Of a DNA stretch of 64,000 bases, positions 58,278 through 64,000 are shown in pieces. Location: positions 38,544,392-38,608,391 of the forward strand of contig CM040423.1 in the NCBI GenBank assembly GCA_022702705.1. Direction: 5' to 3'. This DNA is from Papilionanthe hookeriana x Papilionanthe teres (Eukaryota; Streptophyta; Magnoliopsida; Asparagales; Orchidaceae). Both the position numbers and the translations under genes were made by a program. Position 1 is the first letter of the stretch; each line of letters begins with the position of its first letter. Below the pieces are notes generated by a model that saw only the letters and a program-made list of their open reading frames with translations, was not told the origin of the DNA and ran no database searches.

Positions 58278-58526
58278 GGGTCTGTTTGGGGCAGCTGCAG
58301 CTTATTGAATAATCTTCTGATAAGCTTGTTGCAGTGGCTATTACAAATTTTTTGGAAAAGCCAGACCGCAGCCGAAAAGCTCCCACCGCACCTAGGTAGT
58401 TGCGGTGTGAAAACGTTGTTTTCAGCGTTTTGAAAACGCATAAACTACCAAAACGTAGTTTACCCAAACATGTTAAGTGCGTTTTTAAAACGGTACTGCA
58501 CTAAATAAGCTGCCCCAAACGGACCC
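58278..58526. mobile_element. Tourist-like MITE, copy 4 (complete, TAA target duplication)
   Basis: It begins GGGTCTGTTTGGGGCAGCTG and ends AGCTGCCCCAAACGGACCC, nearly perfect inverted ends. TAA flanks both sides (58275-58277 and 58527-58529). At 249 bp with a 3-bp TAA target it fits the PIF/Harbinger Tourist group. It is the best reference copy in the window. Confidence 0.9.
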
Positions 58527-58529
58527 TAA

Positions 58530-59160
58530 GCTTAAACAGACGCGTGAAAGCTCAACTTGAGCTTGAGCCGAACGCATATAATGATAATATGACCAAATCA
58601 ATACCAAACCATCAATCTTAATTATAACAATGGCTAGCATAAAGTTATAAATTATGGGCTAATCAAAAGAGAAATATCATGCTAACTAAAAGAGCGCGAC
58701 TAGATCAAATGAGCATGACAAAATTCTATTTGATTTGTCCATGCTATTTTGCCTCAATCTACACTCATTCTAGTCATAAATTATTTGCTATGTTGCATTT
58801 GCATATGTGTGATATTAGCCAACATAAATTAGTCAAAAATGATCCCTTCAACTTTAGGATTTAAACTATTTATGATACATTAATCATCCTTACATTGCGA
58901 CTTTTACACGCTTTGATGTTATGATAAGTCACAACCTCTCAGCCATTTAGCATAAAATTAGGGTGCAACTATGTCGATATTAGATATTCAATTAATGCAT
59001 AGCTTACAATCTTGTATTTTTTATTTGTGCAATTACTTTTCTAAACTAAAATCAAAGTTTTTTCTTTACAAATATCGAATAGACAACCAATAATCTTTAT
59101 TGTATTCCAAGTCTCTATCTATGGTCATGTATTAAAATACTTAAATGTCAACTTAAGTGT
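58530..59160. other. AT-rich intergenic, nothing recognised
   Basis: No supported feature. Confidence 0.45.
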
Positions 59161-59162
59161 GA

Positions 59163-59310
59163 GAAATTTACATATTTCACACCAAAATTTTCATATTTAT
59201 ATACATAATACATCGGTGCTTTGACTCTATACATGAAGATGTGATATAAAAAATTTTAAGTTTTGTGTGTAAATATCAAAATTTAGGGGTGAAATATGTA
59301 AATATATTTG
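59163..59310. mobile_element. Fold-back MITE, copy M (short)
   Basis: Left AATTTACATATTTCACACC and right GGGGTGAAATATGTAAATA are inverted copies. CTATACATGAAGATGTGATAT is the eroded centre. Confidence 0.65.
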
Positions 59311-59589
59311 ATGTGCATTATGTTTTACTTCAATCATTAAATGGACTATTTTTGCATGTGCGCTTCTCTAAATCAATTATTGCATCTATTTATTTATACA
59401 ACTTCAAACTCTTCTTAATTTTCTCATTTATTGACACATTATTGTTATTGTTATTATTTGGAATGATACAAAATTTATTGGCCTATTAAATGGTATTGAA
59501 GTGTTCCATGTGCGAGTTTTCTAGTAATTTCATCTTGTCTTAAATTTGTGATTTTGATGAAGTTTATTTATTTTTTATTGAATATTAAA

Positions 59590-60960
59590 TGAGTTGTGTG
59601 TCGGAAGAATAGTGACAGTAGAGAGATAGTTAATGTCTTTGCATTACACGAAGATTCGACACACACATATGGTAGAAAAGTAGTAGGAGGAGCCAGTAAG
59701 ATTTTTTATATGGAAAGAGAAAAAATCATGGGGCCGAGCCCTGTCAAAATAATCCACTATATGATTGTAAATACACGGGTCAACTCTTCTCCTTAATTAG
59801 AGAAGATGAAATTACAATGCTGATAATTAGATATGTACGATAATGATTTAGCTATAATAGCTATAATTCGGTTGTAACAAAAGTGGTGATTGGCTGTAAT
59901 AACAATAGTTAGTCACAAAGATCATATTTGATGCTACAAAGATAGTAGTTGACCATAAATGTTGTAGTAAATATTGCAAAAGCAACAACTAGTTACAGAA
60001 GTTGTAGGCAATGATTGTAGTAGCATCAGTTAACGATAGAGGCTATAATTAGAAGTTATAATAGTAATTTGCAACATAGTTTTTAGCTGGGGACCGCGAC
60101 AATGTCAGTCGGCCACACAGGCCATAGTTGGAAGTCACATTAATGGTCAGTCATATAAGTCATAGTTGGTCACATAGATTGTAGTTAGTAGTTGCAGTAA
60201 TGTCAATTGGTCATAGAGATTGTAGTTGGAAGCTGCAATAACAATTAGTCACATAACCCGTAGTTGATCACATGTCATAATTAATAGTTGTAGTGGCATT
60301 AGTTAGCTACAGGAGCCGTAGTTGGAAGCTATAATGACAGTTAGTCGTCTAGGTCATAGTTGATCGCATAGACTATAGTTAGTAAATATAATAACATTAG
60401 TTGGTGAGAGAGGTCATAGTTGGTGACTACATAAGTGCTTGTTGGCAACAAAGTTCATAGATAGTTGTTGCATAGGCAGTGGCTGGCCACAAAGGCAGTA
60501 GCTGATTTTTGAAACTATTTTTTAGAGGGAACAATGTTATAATTTTACACTGAACATAATATTGTCCTTATACATTGAAAAAAAAAAATATTGGCTCCAG
60601 AAACAAATCTCATATTTTAGCTACGACGCTAGTAAGAGAGGTCACTTTGTGGCACTGGTTGGCGGCGACTGGTGCTGACGTTTCACGATTATCGCCAAGT
60701 TTTTCAATTTGTTGCAACATTATTTGAGATATGATTTTTGCAAGCAAGGGTTATTGGCAGCTACGGAGGCTAAAAATTATCTTCAATTTTGGTATCATCG
60801 GTTTCATCTTTGCCGAGATAGTTTGTTTGACTATAGACTTGTTGAAATCAGGGTCTTGGATGATCATGAGTTTTAATTAATAAATTCTTAAATATGTCTC
60901 AAGATCTGTGTTAGATGATAAAATCTTCTTGATGATGCATCAATATGGATAAATTTGAAA
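59590..60960. repeat. Dispersed repeat R2 with a minisatellite core
   Basis: Related to R1 (56290-57385): left words GATTCGACACACACATATG, TTTTTATATGGAAAGAG, AATCCACTATATGATTGTAAATAC; right words CTCAAGATCTGTGT, GATAAA, TGATGCATCAATA. The centre carries a different minisatellite. Confidence 0.45.
59880..60500. repeat. GTAGTTGGTCACATAG-type minisatellite
   Basis: Phrases such as TAGTTGGTCACATAG, TAGTTGGAAGCTGCAATAA and ATTAGTTGGT recur every 20-50 bp over about 600 bp with heavy divergence. Confidence 0.65.
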
Positions 60961-63230
60961 TGTGAAATATTAACATATGAATGCAACATAATTATATAAT
61001 AGAAATTTATTTACATTCTTACAACAATGAGTTACTTGTAAGCTACTAAGAATATATTTAAGAAAAAAATTAGATTAATTTCAACTCAATGATATTGTTA
61101 AATGATTTTAGTGATTTGTCATATTATAATAGTTTTACATAATGTTTAATTGACAAAATCTCAAACTTCTTTCTAAATGAGATCACAGAGATCAGGAATA
61201 ACACTTATGAACAATCTCCTTAACCCCAATCAAAAAGAAGAGAATGAATGAGCTAAGCCAATTCATGAGCCGGCTTGGTTGAATTGATAAGTGGCGCTAG
61301 AGAAGAGCTTGGCGAAGCTAAGCTCTAGCCAATCCCTTGGTTCATTAGTTTAATAGTCGACTCATTTAGGAAAAATTTAATATAAGATATGCTCAAAATA
61401 TATTAAAATTCAGGACTTTATTTTTAAATCATAAAAATGTAAGAAAAAAAATGTTATTTTCCATTCTATTTTAGCAACTTCTTATCATTTATATTAGTAA
61501 TTGTTTATTATATTCATCATTTTATTATAAAATTAGCTTATATTAATCTTGTTTTTTCTATTTTATAATTGACAAGTTGGCTTGTGAGTCGGCTCGAAGT
61601 TGTTAAGACTTGAGCTCGAGCTCAACCTTGATTAGTTAATTAAAACTCAAGCACAAGTGTAGGGCAGTTTAAGCTCGATTCAACGCATTTATACTCTTAT
61701 ATCCAACAGATTTCAAGAAGGCAAGAAAAAACTCCTTCCCACAAACAAAATGGGTGCAATGAGGTGAAATGATAAGAACTCGTTTCTTGATAATCGATTA
61801 TTCGAGGATATCGACAACTCCAACTGCTGAGTAGGGGAGGAATGGAGAAGAGAGGCTCAAATTCGATTTATAGAAATAAATCGTAAATCATAATTCAAGA
61901 ATGCCGACAACTCCAAAATTCAAAAGAAGAGAGAGAGAATAGAAACAAGAGGGGAGCAGAGAAACTACCACATCAATATTTTTTCAATTCTTTTTATTGT
62001 CTCCAATATGAGCTATCTATAAAGGTACAATACTAATAAACATTATTAACAAACTAATTAACTATGTTTATTAAATTAATACAATGACTAATCACTGCTA
62101 TGTGACATCAAAATGATGTATAAGGTGATAATGATTTGTGAATTGGAGCTATCAAAATGATCAAATAAAGTTCATTATGAATTAAGGCCTTGTTGGTTCC
62201 AAGATTGGATTAAGATGCAACCTCATTTCCAGTGTTCAATAAATGGAAAAACAACCACAACATAAAAATCATATAGTTATCCCTACAAAATTAAAGTTAT
62301 ATCTATATCTATATCTACAATAAATATTTCAACAATTCAACCATATGACAGGAGTTGAACGCGAGCATAAAATTTTAAAATTGTACATAAAAAGTATGTC
62401 AATATTGATCTCGAGAAAATCTAATGATATAGAAGAACGGAGTACGATGAGGGAGAGCCCACTGGCAAAAGATTGTGAGATCAACCTGTCCAACCAAGTG
62501 AAGTTGTACGAGCCAAAACCAATAAGGCCAAATCTGACCAAGTTATGAGAAAGAGTTGAGAATTCGGGCTCGAACCTTCAGTAAGAAATGAGTCAACGAT
62601 GCATTCGAGTCAACCACTACGAAAAAATCGATTTAAGGGAAGATCCAGTCTCTCAGCATCTTCAATCTTTCTGAGGATGTCTAGAGGACCCTCATTGGTC
62701 ATCATGGATCAATGACCTTACTAGATCAATTGGGCAACTCGTGCCGACCAGGTTCAACCAACCGAGTTAACCCTTTAGAACAAGCTTAGCCGACTCAACT
62801 GATCTTAACAACACAAAGCTAATTAAGCTTAGCCGGCCAAGTCAAAGAGCAGTCGAATGATAAGCTCATACCAGCAAAATACCATGGTATGGATCCCATT
62901 AAAGGAAGGGGGAAAATATAACATTATCATGCTGTATCATGTCTCCTATAAATAAGAAAATCATTTCATGAATAAGACATAATTGAATGTTCACTCATCT
63001 CTTTAAACATCTTAAATGAGCGTTGAGTGGGGATCATGCCACAAATAAGAAGAGCAGTAACTCAGTGAGAATAAACACGCAATAGAGACACGACCAACAT
63101 GAAGTGGAACAAAGAATTTGTAAACTAGTAAATTCCGAAATTCAAGAATCAAATTGGATGACATTATTGCATAAAAAGAAAGAACTTAATAGTGTTTGAG
63201 GTATTACAATGCAAAATATCACCAATACAA
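60961..63230. other. Intergenic, mostly unrecognised
   Basis: GAGCTCGAGCTC/GGCTCG words near 61590-61680 suggest another decayed TTCG-type repeat. At 62565-63125 sequence composition resembles an LTR (a TCCTATAAATAAG TATA-like word at about 62944), but no partner was found. No gene seen. Confidence 0.35.
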
Positions 63231-63361
63231 TCAAAAGTAAAACTTAACAAATGGCTCCTCAAATAGAAAGCCAATCTGTTCATCTGAGCCCACATAACCC
63301 CACCTTAAAAACAGCATAAAGCAAATGCTCATGGCGTTGGAAGGAAAGCAGAGAAGCACAA

Positions 63362-63399
63362 CAGGAACAGGAAGAGGAACAGGGACAGGGAGGGAAGGA
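63362..63399. repeat. Purine-rich GGAACA/GGGACA tract upstream of the receptor kinase
   Basis: A run of GGAACAGG, GGAAGAGG and GGGACAGGG words lies 65-100 bp before the start codon. Such GA-rich tracts are common in plant core promoters and leaders. No TATA box is obvious nearby. Confidence 0.45.
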
Positions 63400-63463
63400 A
63401 ACTGTAAACAAAAGTTACCAGTGATCGCCCAAACCCTAATCTTCACATAGAAAAAGAGAGAGA

Positions 63464-64000
63464 ATGCGGCGGCTCAAGTCCTTCTTTTTCTTAACGTCGT
63501 TTCTCCTCCTCCTCCCGCCTTGCTTCTCTGAGGCGACAGCCTCATCTCTCGATTCCGACGTCAGAGCTCTCTTCGCATTCCGCTCGGCCTCTGATTCCGC
63601 CGGCCACCTCTCCTCCTGGAACCTTTCCTCCGCCGCCGACCCCTGTTCTTCCTGGCACGGTCTCTCCTGCTCCTCTGGCCGCATCACTCACTTAGTTCTC
63701 GAGAACCTATCCCTCGCCGCCACCTCCCATACCTTCTTCCCGTCCATCCTCCTCCTCGACCAGCTCCGCGTCCTCAGCCTCAAATCCAACTCCTTCTCGG
63801 GCCCCATTCCCCCAAACATCTCCACCCTCAGAGCTCTCAAGCTTCTTTTCCTTTCTCACAACTCTTTCTCCGGCCCAATTCCCCCCTCTTTTTCCTCCCT
63901 CCACCGCCTCAACCGTCTCGACCTCTCCTTCAACAATCTCTCCGGCCCGATTCCGAACGCGCTTAACAGTCTTTCCCATCTCATCACCCTCCGCATCCAG
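63464..64000 (+). CDS. Leucine-rich-repeat receptor-like kinase, N-terminal part (runs off window)
   Basis: The frame is open from ATG at 63464 to the window end (179 codons). Residues 1-24 form a signal peptide (basic start, then FFFLTSFLLLLP). Residues about 30-66 are the LRR N-terminal cap (DVRALFAFRSASD...LSSWN, with paired cysteines in DPCSSWHGLSC). LRRs follow from about residue 75 (LRVLSLKSNSFSGPIPP, LKLLFLSHNSFSGPIPP, LNRLDLSFNNLSGPIPN). The TFFPSILLLDQLRVLSLKSN arrangement is typical of LRR-RLK subfamily III, many of which have few LRRs and atypical kinases. The transmembrane and kinase parts would lie beyond 64000. The exact orthologue cannot be told from this part. Confidence 0.85.
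   Translation, partial: MRRLKSFFFLTSFLLLLPPCFSEATASSLDSDVRALFAFRSASDSAGHLSSWNLSSAADPCSSWHGLSCSSGRITHLVLENLSLAATSHTFFPSILLLDQLRVLSLKSNSFSGPIPPNISTLRALKLLFLSHNSFSGPIPPSFSSLHRLNRLDLSFNNLSGPIPNALNSLSHLITLRIQ

Noticed and set aside
63436..63979. Minus-strand Glu/Gly-rich frames over the receptor kinase
   Set aside because: The plus strand encodes a signal peptide and leucine-rich repeats in an uninterrupted frame; the minus frames are its shadow.
1..64000. CRISPR arrays, rRNA genes and organellar insertions
   Set aside because: No regular spacer-repeat array, no rRNA-like conserved blocks and no chloroplast or mitochondrial genes were recognised.

Overview
This is plant nuclear DNA: AT-rich, intron-containing genes of plant-specific families, and most of the length made of mobile-element debris. 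The genes fit an angiosperm (a eudicot is my guess, weakly held). All calls were made by eye, with no database search.

Layout. 1-531: end of a TTCG-rich hAT-type repeat. 973-5872: giant non-coding TG...CA element E1, bounded by 5-bp target duplications. 8246-11.6 kb: internally deleted Ty3/gypsy retrotransposon on the minus strand. 12054-13270: last two exons of a DUF4378 (TRM/LONGIFOLIA-like) gene, plus strand. 13903-14475: DUF761 gene, minus strand. 16174-17505: proline-rich disordered protein, minus strand. 17.7-23.4 kb: MITEs, a tRNA-derived SINE, dinucleotide arrays and Copia remnants.

From 23860 to 54568 one minus-strand gene occupies almost half the window. It is a delta7-sterol C5(6)-desaturase (STE1/DWF7 type) whose three short exons (223, 306 and 290 nt) are separated by introns of 15,475 and 14,415 bp. 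Intron 2 holds a 738-bp hAT element, gypsy integrase remnants, a Tourist-like MITE and a second giant element, E2 (31384-37521, 6,138 bp). Intron 1 holds a 1.4-kb long-inverted-repeat element, a Copia element split by a LINE, gypsy gag remnants and remnants of a 'putative gypsy-type transposon' protein. 54.7-63.4 kb carries more MITEs and two related repeats with GTCGACGG-type and TAGTTGG-type minisatellites. At 63464 a leucine-rich-repeat receptor-like kinase starts on the plus strand and runs off the window.

The genes do not form a functional cluster. The main story is genome architecture. First, the sterol desaturase gene tolerates about 30 kb of nested insertions. Second, E1 and E2 belong to one giant-element family with LTR-like ends and 5-bp target duplications but no visible gag/pol or second LTR, so I read them as giant solo LTRs or a large non-autonomous element. 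Third, at least twelve copies of a fold-back MITE sit in introns and promoters of the genes.
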